From Microcoleus sp. EPA2 (GTDB lineage Bacteria > Cyanobacteriota > Cyanobacteriia > Cyanobacteriales > Microcoleaceae), in assembly GCA_020882975.1 (NCBI GenBank), contig JAHRFD010000003.1, forward strand, positions 190,944 through 254,943: a DNA stretch of 64,000 nt. Reading direction: 5' to 3'. Shown here piece by piece: positions 25,419-34,589 of this stretch. Made by a program: the position numbers and the translations under genes. The notes under the pieces are model-generated. The model made no database searches. It saw only the letters and a program-made list of their open reading frames with translations, and was not told the DNA's origin. The number at the start of each line of letters is the position of its first letter. Positions within the stretch are counted from its first letter, which is position 1.

Positions 25419-28400
25419 CTACGCCTGGATGCTCTGTTGAATTCTATCTAACAATTGGGCTGCTGATAAAGAAGAAGGCAAAATTTTAGCAGCTACTTCT
25501 TGTAGTACCAAGTCGATCGCCTCCGATTCGGAATTGACACTACACCGATAATCCAAAACTAATATCGGCGGTTTTGTTGCCATTTCTCGCAGACTTGATA
25601 GTGCTGGCAACACACTGCCCGATTCCGAGTGCGTGTCTCGTAAGCAAAGCAAAACTAAGTCCACGCTTTGATATTGCAACTGCTGCAAAACTTCCCTCCA
25701 ATGGAGAGCAATTGAACCTCGAAAGCCTGCGGTTTGGATGTACTGAATCAAAGCTTGAAAGTTAGGGGCAAATTTTTCCGAATTATGAATAGGAAAATCT
25801 AATTTTTTCCCTCGATAATCGGCATTTTCGGCGGCGGCTAGATCCTGATTTTCCCTCATATTTTGCTGCAAGTCCAGTAAGGTAGAAATATCAGCAAATA
25901 AAATGCTGGGCTTCCAACTCATCCCAGCAGCTACTTGAATAACTTGCCACAAAGCAGAGGCTACCAAAGGAGTGTCGGAGGTGTGGCTGTCGGTGGCTAA
26001 ACACGGAAATACTGACAGTCCCTTGACTTGATTTGCCAGTTGTGTAGTTGCCTGATCTAAAGTTACTAAAGGCAGAGAACCCAAACTCGAAGACTGACTT
26101 AACTGTTTGATAAAAGCTGAAGGGTTTTGCAGTTGGTTTGTGCCGTCTAAAACGATCGCATCGGGACGCCAGATACGAGCCACCAGTTCTGCCTGACCGA
26201 GGTCATCTGCTTCTAAAACGCGGCAGTAGGTAGGGTTGAGCAATAAAGATGAGCCTTGGGAGGCACTGTTGTGCGGGCACAGCCACAAAATAGTCAAAGA
26301 ACTTCTGGCATGGCGACTATTGCCATCGGGGTGTCCGATCAAATCACTTAGTAGCATTCCCAAGGCTGGCTCTGTGACTGGTAAGCTTAAAAAACCTTCG
26401 GCTCGGTTGACGGAGGCCCGTTCTTTTTCACCTCTGGTGGCTGTGATGATGGCTGGTATCGATCGAGTATCTGGATCGCTCTTGAGCAGTGTCAGCACGT
26501 CCCAGCCGGACAACAGTGGCAACAACGGGTTCAGGAAAATCACTTGGGGACTGAATCGGCGGGCTTTTTCCAGTGCTTCGGTGCCGGAACGGGCGACAAT
26601 TACTTGATAACCTAAACCCATCAGAACTTTGGTTAAATCTTCGATATATTTGGGAACTGCTTCGACGATTAATACGAGGCGAGATCGAGAATTGGCGATC
26701 GGGTACTGATATTTTGGTTTTAATAATTCTGGCTCTATGTCTGCATATTCTGCGACATCTTCTGTAGTGTTTCCCGGAGGATTTGGTGGCAGGAGTAAGG
26801 TGAATTGAGAACCTTGACCTTCTGAGGAAATAAACGAAACGTCTCCACCGTGGAGCCTAGCTAAACGTTGAGTCAGTACCAGTCCTAATCCGGTGCCTTG
26901 AAATCGCCGAGTTAGGGGGCTTTCTAACTGTTGGAATTTTTGAAATATGAGGTGCTGTTTGTCTGCGGGGATGCCGATGCCGTTGTCCCAAACTGTGAAA
27001 GCAATCCAGCCTTCCCAAACATTTACTTTCAAGCCAATTTTGCCACCAATTTCTGTGAATTTGAGGGCATTGGATAGCAGGTTGACGAGCATTTGTCGCA
27101 ACCGCAGTTCGTCGGCGATTAAGTGCCTTAGTCCCGGTTCAATTTCAAGTATAAATTCGGTTTCGATGGGGGATTCTTCCCCAGGGTTGGCGGTAGTTAC
27201 CTCGGATTTTGATGGGGATTTTTCTTCTTGCTGTTGGAGTTGTTTGGCTTGTTCAAAGGCTCTGTTGCAGGCTGCGGTAATTTCGACTGGTTCGGGAATT
27301 AGTTCTAGCTGCCCGGTTTCCATCCTGGTCAGGTCTAAAATGTCGTTGACTATGGTCATTAAGTGTCGCCCGCTTTGATGGATGAGTTTGGCGTAGCGAG
27401 TTTGGCGATCGTTGAGTTCTCCGATTAATTTATCTTTGAGGAGGCTGGACAAACCGAGGACGGCGGTGAGAGGGGTTTTTAGTTCGTGGCTGATACAGGA
27501 TAAAAATTCGTCTTTTAGTCGGTTGAGGTGGATTAAGTCGGCATTTTTAGCTGCTAGTTCTTTGGCGACTAAATGTTCTTCGGTGACATCTTGTCCCATG
27601 ACTAAAATTAGGTTGTCCGAGAGTGGCTGTTTGACAAATTGCCAGATTCGTTCTTGACCTTTTTGGACTGGACAGTCGCAAATGTATGTGTCTGGTTTGC
27701 CTGCGATGGGACACCAGGCTGGGCTGGTTAAGGTGGATGGGGAGGCGGCGGCGTAGAGGGGTAGGGGGCAACTGGTGGGTGCGGTGGAGTCGCGATCGCC
27801 CCCTGGACTTACTCCTACTAAGCTTCTGAATTCTGGGGAGATGGCTAAACTTGGGGCACTATTATATTTAGTCGGTTCTGGGCTAGGTAGATGGGGAGAT
27901 GAGCGGTTTCGATTGACTACTGTTTCTGGGACTGGTTCTGGGCCTGCTCCCAGTAAAATCCGCCACGCTGCGTTTTGACTGACTATCTGTCCGGTGGGGG
28001 TTTGCAATCTCAGGGGTAGGGGCAGTTTTTCCAGGAGTTGGACTAGGGAATTGAGGTTTTCCGAGGGTTTGAGTCCTGCTTCGAGAAAGCGTAATTGAGC
28101 GTCTAGGGCGCTGGCCCTCGCTGAATGTACCGACTCTCTGGCTGCTGTTTCTTGAGCTTTGATGCTGTATTCGGCAGCGGTGGAGATCGGGATGAAGTTG
28201 CTGTGGGCGACGAATTGCAGCAGGCTGAGGCTGTTTATAAGTCCCAAAAATTTGCCTTCGGAATTGGTGAGGGCGATGGGAGTATCGACCTCTGTGCCCT
28301 CGATTTGGCCGACGTCCGATAGGTGGTTAATTTCTGCTGTTTGCAGGTATTGCCAGAATTCGCTGACGCTCCAATCAGCAGGTACCGATCTCACCGGAGC

Positions 28401-28634
28401 GATCGCGATCGGGTTTTCTGACAGGGGTTGTTGCCATTTCTGGTCTTGGTCTGGCAGGGGCATGAGGCTGCGGAGATATATTAATCCCAGGGGCTGTTGT
28501 TGTTCGTTGACTAATGCGATGCGATCGCAGTTGCCCTGACTAAAAATTGACCGCAGTGTTTTTAGCTGAGCTGTCGGTCTGCACAGTGGCACTGGCTCGA
28601 TAAAATTTTGGAGACTAGGGCGGGTTTGTGGCAT
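25419..28634 (-). CDS. CBS-domain hybrid histidine kinase with degenerate receivers, divergent from kaiABC
   Basis: A 1071-aa cytosolic sensor kinase. Residues about 10-150 resemble a CBS pair (CRPTAQLKTLRSIFSQGNCDRIALVNEQQ, ALTNSEGKFLGLI). About 195-350 is PAS-like. The kinase core has the H box ISHELKTPLTAVLG (H383), N box LLSNALKF (N522), G1 DNGIGIP and G2 GTGLGL. About 650-770 is a receiver-like domain in which the phospho-acceptor position reads FLNPLLP (N702 in place of Asp) and the usual acidic pair reads VEAVP, so it should not accept phosphate. Two further receiver-like segments follow (about 785-890 and 970-1070). It faces kaiA across about 350 bp. CikA also ends in a pseudo-receiver, so a clock role is a reasonable but unproven idea. 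Confidence 0.82.
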   Translation of the reverse strand: MPQTRPSLQNFIEPVPLCRPTAQLKTLRSIFSQGNCDRIALVNEQQQPLGLIYLRSLMPLPDQDQKWQQPLSENPIAIAPVRSVPADWSVSEFWQYLQTAEINHLSDVGQIEGTEVDTPIALTNSEGKFLGLINSLSLLQFVAHSNFIPISTAAEYSIKAQETAARESVHSARASALDAQLRFLEAGLKPSENLNSLVQLLEKLPLPLRLQTPTGQIVSQNAAWRILLGAGPEPVPETVVNRNRSSPHLPSPEPTKYNSAPSLAISPEFRSLVGVSPGGDRDSTAPTSCPLPLYAAASPSTLTSPAWCPIAGKPDTYICDCPVQKGQERIWQFVKQPLSDNLILVMGQDVTEEHLVAKELAAKNADLIHLNRLKDEFLSCISHELKTPLTAVLGLSSLLKDKLIGELNDRQTRYAKLIHQSGRHLMTIVNDILDLTRMETGQLELIPEPVEITAACNRAFEQAKQLQQQEEKSPSKSEVTTANPGEESPIETEFILEIEPGLRHLIADELRLRQMLVNLLSNALKFTEIGGKIGLKVNVWEGWIAFTVWDNGIGIPADKQHLIFQKFQQLESPLTRRFQGTGLGLVLTQRLARLHGGDVSFISSEGQGSQFTLLLPPNPPGNTTEDVAEYADIEPELLKPKYQYPIANSRSRLVLIVEAVPKYIEDLTKVLMGLGYQVIVARSGTEALEKARRFSPQVIFLNPLLPLLSGWDVLTLLKSDPDTRSIPAIITATRGEKERASVNRAEGFLSLPVTEPALGMLLSDLIGHPDGNSRHARSSLTILWLCPHNSASQGSSLLLNPTYCRVLEADDLGQAELVARIWRPDAIVLDGTNQLQNPSAFIKQLSQSSSLGSLPLVTLDQATTQLANQVKGLSVFPCLATDSHTSDTPLVASALWQVIQVAAGMSWKPSILFADISTLLDLQQNMRENQDLAAAENADYRGKKLDFPIHNSEKFAPNFQALIQYIQTAGFRGSIALHWREVLQQLQYQSVDLVLLCLRDTHSESGSVLPALSSLREMATKPPILVLDYRCSVNSESEAIDLVLQEVAAKILPSSLSAAQLLDRIQQSIQA

Positions 28635-28981
28635 AACGAACCTGAGAGTCTGCTCCCCTGAGCAGTAATATTTTTGAGACCCAATGTAGCTGCCGATTTC
28701 TGTATCTAATTTGTTTTATATCAGTCTGCTAAGGCACCTTGAGGCTTGACCGATCCCCGCCAGTTCGATGCCAGTGCTTGATTTGGGGCTACTAGCACCT
28801 ATTTTAAGGCTTAAGCTTAATTGCAGAAATCACGCTGGGGGTGCTTGAGCTAGCAGCAAAGGACTACAGTTTTATTATCCCTCTGTTACAAGGTTGTCAC
28901 CAATTTTGGAGTTAAGATTGGTAACATAAATGTTGCGATGATTGTTAAAATGTTAAGTGTTTTGTAAAGGAGATATCAACT
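28635..28981. promoter_or_regulatory. Divergent promoter region between histidine kinase and kaiA
   Basis: No gene. An AAAGGAG ribosome binding site lies at 28967-28973. AT-rich TTGTTAAAATGTTAAG at about 28942-28957 is a plausible kaiA core promoter, but elements were not resolved by eye. Confidence 0.4.
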
Positions 28982-29029
28982 CTGAGCGATCCACCATTTT
29001 CAGGCAACTTAAATGTTTCACCTACAGCT

Positions 29030-29971
29030 TTGCTTCCCCAACTGTCTATATGTATCTTTGTCCAGTCAGAGGAACTCGCAGGCTTTGCGATCGAGGTTTT
29101 GCGGGGCAGACGTTATGCTTTGACGCAGGTTAAGTCGGAGACTGAGTTTTTTGGATACCTAAAGCACAATTACCACCTTGACTGTTTGGTTTTAGAAGTA
29201 GATGGGGAACTCCGATCTCTGACGGGTAAGCTCCAAGAGCGATCGATCTTTTTACCTGCTGTGATTTTTGCGACCAAGCCCGGAGATGATGAGACGCAGG
29301 AAGTGCCACGGACATCGGACAATGGCTGCTATCCGTTGGTAACTAGCCCCGAACTGAATCAACAGCAAAGTTGCTCTTTTTTTTACCATGCTGCTGAGGT
29401 GCAACTCCCAATCGATCGATGGGACGAACTTACAGCCAGTATCGATCGGGCGATCGCCCAATTTTTGAAACTTTCTACTCCGGTTCCTTTAGATGACCAA
29501 TCTGCAAAGGTAGGTGCAACGGCACAATTAACTGCTCAAAGTTTACTACAACGACAGCAACGCCGACTTGCTGAAAAATTGCGGGAGCGATTAGGATACT
29601 TAGGTGTGTATTATAAAAGAAATTCCCAGAATTTTTTGCGTAATCTGTCTCAGGAAGAAAAGCCCAAATTTTTGGAGCAATTCAAGTTAATTTATCGAAA
29701 AATTGTTTTGAGTTATTTTTCTGAAGATACTGCCGTAAATAATCAAATAGATGAATTTGTGAATATAGCTTTTTTTGCGGATGTTGCGGTGACTCAAGTT
29801 GTAGAAATTCACATGGAATTGATGGACGAGTTTGCCAAGCAACTCAAATTAGAAGGGCGCAGCGAAGAAATATTGCTGGATTACCGCTTGACTCTAATTG
29901 ACGTCATCGCTCATTTGTGCGAAATGTACAGGCGATCGATTCCCAAAGATGCCTCGGAACGTGGAAGGTAA
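29030..29971 (+). CDS. kaiA: Circadian clock protein KaiA
   Basis: A 313-aa KaiA that stimulates KaiC autophosphorylation. The N-terminus (LPQLSICIFVQSEELAGFAI) matches the KaiA pseudo-receiver domain (to about 135), which lacks a phospho-acceptor. The C-terminal four-helix KaiC-binding domain (about 175-305) has LREKLGYLGVYYKRN-type, FLRNLSQEEKPKFLEQFK and AFFADVAVTQVVEIHMELMDEFAKQLK sequence. The frame aligned to the family begins at a TTG at 29030, but the only good ribosome binding site (AAAGGAG, 28967-28973) is 57 bp upstream, 8-9 bases before an in-frame CTG at 28982; the frame is open back to there. Full-length compared with Synechococcus KaiA. First gene of kaiABC. Confidence 0.95.
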   Translation: MLPQLSICIFVQSEELAGFAIEVLRGRRYALTQVKSETEFFGYLKHNYHLDCLVLEVDGELRSLTGKLQERSIFLPAVIFATKPGDDETQEVPRTSDNGCYPLVTSPELNQQQSCSFFYHAAEVQLPIDRWDELTASIDRAIAQFLKLSTPVPLDDQSAKVGATAQLTAQSLLQRQQRRLAEKLRERLGYLGVYYKRNSQNFLRNLSQEEKPKFLEQFKLIYRKIVLSYFSEDTAVNNQIDEFVNIAFFADVAVTQVVEIHMELMDEFAKQLKLEGRSEEILLDYRLTLIDVIAHLCEMYRRSIPKDASERGR

Positions 29972-30076
29972 AACCGGGCTAAAAATATTATAAAATACGA
30001 AAGAATAGGGGATTTAAGACAAATAACAACTACAACTAAAATTTGATAACTAACACTCAATCTCTCATAAAAGTTC

Positions 30077-30391
30077 ATGACTCCTCTGAAGAAAACCTAC
30101 GTTCTCAAGCTTTACGTTGCGGGAAATACTCCCAACTCAGTGCGAGCTTTGAAGACCCTTAAGGACATCCTCGAACAAGAGTTTCAAGGAGTCTACGCGC
30201 TGAAAGTGATAGATGTTCTCAAAAATCCTCAACTAGCAGAAGAGGATAAAATTTTGGCAACCCCTACCCTGGCAAAAATTCTGCCGCCTCCGGTGCGAAA
30301 AATTATTGGTGATTTGTCCGATCGGGAAAAAGTTCTGATAGGATTAGATTTACTCTATGAAGAACTTCGCGAAGAAGACATGAATTCGTAA
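30077..30391 (+). CDS. kaiB: Circadian clock protein KaiB
   Basis: A 104-aa thioredoxin-fold protein, the usual KaiB length. Conserved sequence includes [41 protein letters not shown] and [20 protein letters not shown]. KaiB switches fold and binds the CI ring of KaiC at night, sequestering KaiA. It lies 105 bp after kaiA and 137 bp before kaiC in the same direction. The acidic C-terminus ([10 protein letters not shown]) is normal for the family. Confidence 0.98.
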   Translation: MTPLKKTYVLKLYVAGNTPNSVRALKTLKDILEQEFQGVYALKVIDVLKNPQLAEEDKILATPTLAKILPPPVRKIIGDLSDREKVLIGLDLLYEELREEDMNS

Positions 30392-30528
30392 GATAATTAA
30401 GTTACAGTCATTAGTCAGCAGTAATTAGTTATGGAGTGCTAGCACCAGCTAAACAATGAGTACAAATACTAACGAGCTGCGGTTAATGGCTGAAAACTTA
30501 AAAATACTGACAATTGATAAAAATCGAC

Positions 30529-32091
30529 ATGAATGAAATTAGTCAAACGGTGCAACCAGAAGGATTGGTAACGGCGGGAGTTCAAAAAATCCGCACCATG
30601 ATTGAAGGCTTCGATGACATCAGTCACGGCGGAATGCCCATCGGTAGAACTACCCTAGTCAGCGGCACGTCGGGAACCGGAAAAACCTTATTTGCTGTAC
30701 AATTTCTTTACAACGGAATCACCCATTTTGACGAAGCCGGAGTTTTTGTAACTTTTGAAGAATCTCCCACAGACATTATTAAAAATGCCTACAGTTTCGG
30801 CTGGGATTTGACTAAGTTTATCGATGAAGGTAAGCTATTTATTTTAGACGCTTCCCCAGACCCAGAAGGTCAGGATATCGTGGGAAATTTTGACTTATCT
30901 GCCTTAATTGAACGCATTCAATATGCCATACGCAAATATAAAGCGAGGCGGGTTTCTATTGATTCGGTGACGGCAGTATTTCAGCAATACGACGCTGCAT
31001 CTGTGGTGCGACGCGAAATTTTCCGTTTAGTTGCACGCCTTAAACAAGTAGGCGCAACTACAATCATGACTACGGAACGGGTGGAAGAATACGGCCCGGT
31101 GGCCCGGTTTGGAGTGGAGGAATTTGTCTCGGATAATGTGGTGATTGTTCGCAACGTTTTGGAAGGAGAACGTCGCCGCCGGACTATGGAAATTTTGAAG
31201 TTGCGAGGGACCACTCACATGAAGGGGGAGTATCCTTTTACAATCACCAATGACGGCATTAATATTTTTCCCTTGGGGGCCATGCGATTGACTCAAAGAT
31301 CTTCCAACGTTCGGGTTTCTTCCGGCGACAAAACTCTCGACGAAATGTGCGGGGGCGGTTTCTTTAAAGACTCGATTATTTTGGCTACGGGTGCGACGGG
31401 AACCGGCAAAACCCTATTGGTAAGCAAGTTTTTGGAGAATGCTTGCATGAATGGCGATCGCGCTATGCTGTTTGCCTATGAAGAGTCGCGGGCTCAGTTG
31501 TTCCGCAATGCTTATTCTTGGGGCATTGATTTTGAGGAAATGGAACATAAAGGTTTGTTAAAAATTCTTTGTAATTACCCAGAATCTGCTGGTTTGGAAG
31601 ACCATTTGCAAAATATTAAATCAGAAATTGCCGATTTTAAACCCTCTCGAATTGCGATCGATTCCCTGTCCGCGTTAGAACGGGGAGTTAGCAATAATTC
31701 CTTCCGGCAATTCGTGATTGGAGTGACAGCTTTCGCCAAGCAGGAGGAAATTACAGGCTTTTTTACGAATACAAGCGACCAGTTTATGGGTTCTAATTCG
31801 ATTACAGATTCCCATATTTCTACGATTACTGACACGATCATCATGCTTCAGTATGTGGAAATTAGAGGGGAAATGTCGCGGGCAATTAATGTGTTTAAGA
31901 TGCGTGGTTCCTGGCATGACAAGGGAATTCGGGAATACACTATTACTGATAACGGACCCGTAATTCGGGATTCTTTCCGCAGTTACGAACGCATTATCAG
32001 CGGTTCTCCGACTCGAATTACAATTAATGAGAAGAGTGAATTATCGCGGATTCTTCAGGGGGTACAAGGTCAAGACAATGATGATATTTGA
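30529..32091 (+). CDS. kaiC: Circadian clock protein KaiC
   Basis: A 520-aa RecA-like double ATPase that forms the clock hexamer. Start is the ATG at 30529 rather than the TTG at 30514: with this start the phosphorylation sites fall at T426, S431 and T432 (in ITDSHISTITD), the same numbers as in Synechococcus elongatus KaiC. Walker A motifs are GTSGTGKTL (CI, about 46-54) and GATGTGKTL (CII, about 288-296). The catalytic Glu pairs are in VFVTFEESP and LFAYEESRA. The C-terminal SPTRITINEKSELSRI matches the KaiA-binding tail region. Third gene of the operon, followed by a clear terminator. Confidence 0.98.
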   Translation: MNEISQTVQPEGLVTAGVQKIRTMIEGFDDISHGGMPIGRTTLVSGTSGTGKTLFAVQFLYNGITHFDEAGVFVTFEESPTDIIKNAYSFGWDLTKFIDEGKLFILDASPDPEGQDIVGNFDLSALIERIQYAIRKYKARRVSIDSVTAVFQQYDAASVVRREIFRLVARLKQVGATTIMTTERVEEYGPVARFGVEEFVSDNVVIVRNVLEGERRRRTMEILKLRGTTHMKGEYPFTITNDGINIFPLGAMRLTQRSSNVRVSSGDKTLDEMCGGGFFKDSIILATGATGTGKTLLVSKFLENACMNGDRAMLFAYEESRAQLFRNAYSWGIDFEEMEHKGLLKILCNYPESAGLEDHLQNIKSEIADFKPSRIAIDSLSALERGVSNNSFRQFVIGVTAFAKQEEITGFFTNTSDQFMGSNSITDSHISTITDTIIMLQYVEIRGEMSRAINVFKMRGSWHDKGIREYTITDNGPVIRDSFRSYERIISGSPTRITINEKSELSRILQGVQGQDNDDI

Positions 32092-32120
32092 CCCTGAGTC
32101 ATGATTCGTGGTTAAAATGA

Positions 32121-32151
32121 GGTTGGGCTTGGCAGCTCAACCCCAATTTTT
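32121..32151 (+). terminator. Rho-independent terminator of kaiABC
   Basis: GGTTGGGC (32121-32128) pairs with GCTCAACC (32135-32142) around a six-base loop, followed by CCAATTTTT. It lies 30 bp after the kaiC stop. Confidence 0.75.
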
Positions 32152-32295
32152 GAAACCATTAAGGTGCGTCAGTTCGTAGTCGATCGATCGATGGTGGACA
32201 TAGATAACGCCAACTCTCCACAAGTGTAAGTGTGGAACAGGCATCCTACCTATTCCAAAATAATTATCCCAGAGGTATAGCAACCGCCAAGGCGG

Positions 32296-32510
32296 TTAGG
32301 ACGCAAGATGTAAGACAACCTCGATCGCATCTCGCAAAGAATCAAACTGATTCTTGAGTTTACGAATTCGACTTTTCAGCCAAGACCAGCATTGTTCAAT
32401 TTTGTTGAAATCAGGGGAATATGGTGGTAAATATTCGAATCAAAGCCTCGCTCTTGAATTACGAATTTCCGTCGTTCTAGGCATTTTTTGCACCCACTCT
32501 GAAAGTCCTG
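32296..32510 (-). pseudogene. IS630-family transposase C-terminal remnant
   Basis: The minus strand encodes YLPPYSPDFNKIEQCWSWLK then SRIRKLKNQFDSLRDAIEVV and stops at 32296. This is the DDE_3 C-terminus of IS630 transposases, with the catalytic Glu in DFNKIEQCW. Upstream sequence needs a frameshift near 32430 (SNIYHH to YLPPYS) and the rest is missing. It is decayed debris between kaiC and the integrative element. Confidence 0.7.
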
Positions 32511-32595
32511 TTTTTGATTTGAGCGAACACTGAGCGACTTGCTGTAGGCTGAGTGCATCAGTCAAACTCAGCACTATCAGAGTAGGGAGCGAAAG

Positions 32596-34029
32596 ATGAG
32601 CGAAAAGTCTAATCCTGTCACTGTAAGTACCACCGCAGACTACCTTGTTGGTTACGAGCGGATTCTAGACTACTTCAAGCAAGCACAGAAAGAATGTCCC
32701 AAGGGCGTAGGGCTAAAAAGAGACAGGAAGGGTAGCGGTGGTTACATAACACTGCAATTCAAGTTAGGTAACAAGCGGGTCAACAAAACTTGTGGGTGCT
32801 ACCTGACGATGCAAGGTATCACTGATGCTCTGAGGAAAGCTCATCTAGTTGCTAGCGCTTTACAATCCTTCTCTAGCGAGAGTCGATTTTTAGCCTGGTA
32901 TGATGATGTTATTTTGGACAAAAACGTCATCAAAAATGATTTGATAACCTTTGGTGAGGCGATAGCAAAAGTAGAAAAAGAATACTGGGAGGGGCGTACT
33001 AAACGCCGTCAACAACGTGACAGGAATAATGCTAGCCATCAAAGCTCCTGGGGATGTGTTTACGGACAATATTTTAAACTGCTACCAAGGGAGGCAATTG
33101 TAAACTCAGTAGATATTTTGTCTGTGATTCACATTAAGAAGCAAGGAACTAAATGCTTTAATAACTGCTTGTGTGCAATGAAAAAACTAGCTGAGACTAT
33201 TGGCGATACTGAGTTGTTGGGTAGACTTAAAGAAATTGACGGTACACAAACAGAATTTCGGGAAGACCTTCAAACTTTATCAGTCGATGATTTCCTAAAG
33301 CTTCGCATTCAGGTTCTCAGTGTCTCTGATGATAAGCGATACCATCTGGAATCGCGTAAACGGTGGCTGTGGGTGTTCTCAATGCAGATGGTGTATGGCT
33401 TTCGGGTTCACGAAGTGTTTGCTATTCAGAACATCGACAAACCTTTCAAAACAAAGGATGGCGTTATTATCCCGGCACTGATTGAGCCAAACAATATAAA
33501 GATGATTGCTGTAGTTGGTGACAAGACATTACTCGACACGACGACTAAAACTGGCTACCGACTGTGTGTGCCGATGCTTCCCCCTACTCATCTTGACTTG
33601 ATAGAGTGCTTAGAAATTAAGTCAGGTAAATTGCCTGAGATTGGCACGCTATCCAGTAATCCGAAAACAATTGCGGGACTATATAGTGACCGCGCTCAAA
33701 ATATCTTAAGAAGGTGGAACAAAGGTTTTACCCAAACCCATGCTTTACGCCATTTAGCTAATCTCAGTGGTCAAATGGCTGGAATGTCTCAGGAAACAAG
33801 AGCTAAAAGTCTGGGGCATTCACCCCAGATGAATGAAACTGTTTACAAGCGTCGCGCTAACACTGAGACAACTATTGATTTATTAACTCAGTCTACGAAG
33901 GAAGCTATTCCTTTGGGTAGTGCAATTGGGGTACTTAAGCAGTTAGGTAGTGATGTGAAAAATGTCAAACTGCTAGCCGCTATTTACGGGATTACACCCG
34001 ACGAAGTGATGGGGTTACTCACCGAATAA
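32596..34029 (+). CDS. Tyrosine-type site-specific recombinase (integrase)
   Basis: A 477-aa integrase. The catalytic residues can be placed: R270 (VYGFRVHEVF), K318 or nearby (TKTGYR), H382 and R385 (THALRHL), H408 (LGHSPQ) and nucleophile Y417 (NETVYKRR). The N-terminal 230 residues would include the arm-binding and core-binding domains (KGSGGYITLQFKLGNKRVN is AP2/SAM-like in style). The C-terminal tail of about 55 residues (LLTQSTKEAIPLGSAIGVLK) is an extra helical part, as in recombinases of cyanobacterial integrative elements. It lacks an obvious excisionase neighbour. It is the leftmost element gene, with GGAGCG 5-10 bases before the ATG. Confidence 0.85.
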   Translation: MSEKSNPVTVSTTADYLVGYERILDYFKQAQKECPKGVGLKRDRKGSGGYITLQFKLGNKRVNKTCGCYLTMQGITDALRKAHLVASALQSFSSESRFLAWYDDVILDKNVIKNDLITFGEAIAKVEKEYWEGRTKRRQQRDRNNASHQSSWGCVYGQYFKLLPREAIVNSVDILSVIHIKKQGTKCFNNCLCAMKKLAETIGDTELLGRLKEIDGTQTEFREDLQTLSVDDFLKLRIQVLSVSDDKRYHLESRKRWLWVFSMQMVYGFRVHEVFAIQNIDKPFKTKDGVIIPALIEPNNIKMIAVVGDKTLLDTTTKTGYRLCVPMLPPTHLDLIECLEIKSGKLPEIGTLSSNPKTIAGLYSDRAQNILRRWNKGFTQTHALRHLANLSGQMAGMSQETRAKSLGHSPQMNETVYKRRANTETTIDLLTQSTKEAIPLGSAIGVLKQLGSDVKNVKLLAAIYGITPDEVMGLLTE

Positions 34030-34190
34030 TTATCGACAAAACTTTACAACCGAACTGTTGACAGTTTGCTGGGAAGCTGCGATCGTATGTAACTAAGGAA
34101 GATTGATGCGCGACTGACAAGCACTTGCAATGCTAGCCAAGTCACGACTTCCCCAAACCGTTAACTTACAACGTTTGGAGCCTAAATATA

Positions 34191-34589
34191 ATGCCACATT
34201 CAGCCGATTGTCCCAAGGGACGATCGCAATTGTTTACGTTTTCCCGTCGCGAGTTGTTCCCAAAAATCGCCTCGACTGCTTTGTTGTGTTTTGCGCCTCA
34301 TCGGCAATCAGCTATTCAGTTACCCGCAAAATATCCCGCGCCGTCGTTTGGTATTGGGGACAGAGTAGCCAGTCATTGGCCTGTCGGTAGCTATGAAGAT
34401 GACGACAGGGACTGGGTTGGTGATGCGCCACCGCCGGAAATTGGCGAAATAGTCGGCATCTGTTGGCATCCAATACACCAACATTGGGAATATCAAATTA
34501 ACTGGGTTAGTGGTAGCGGTGACGATTGGATGTATCCGTGTTTTGAGGAACATCTATGCGACTGTAGCGGGCTAGAGGTTTTGCCATGA
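34191..34589 (+). CDS. Hypothetical protein, possible SH3-like C-terminal part
   Basis: A 132-aa protein I do not recognise. The C-terminal 80 residues look real: FGIGDRVASHWPVG, EIGEIVGICWHPIHQHWEYQINWV, GDDWMYPCFEEHL, the GDxV...G.I..I....W.Y.V pattern of a small beta-barrel (SH3/KOW-like) fold. The first 50 residues are less convincing and the true start may be internal. Its stop overlaps the next ATG (ATGA at 34586-34589), which indicates translational coupling. A frame at 34130-34390 on the same strand is a competing but weaker reading. Confidence 0.5.
   Translation: MPHSADCPKGRSQLFTFSRRELFPKIASTALLCFAPHRQSAIQLPAKYPAPSFGIGDRVASHWPVGSYEDDDRDWVGDAPPPEIGEIVGICWHPIHQHWEYQINWVSGSGDDWMYPCFEEHLCDCSGLEVLP

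Noticed and set aside
32092..32596. attL copy of the tRNA-Arg 3' end
   Set aside because: No segment matching the T arm and acceptor sequence was found by eye in this interval.
34130..34390. 86-aa frame overlapping the first small element gene
   Set aside because: The 34191-34589 frame has a more protein-like C-terminus and couples to the next gene by ATGA.
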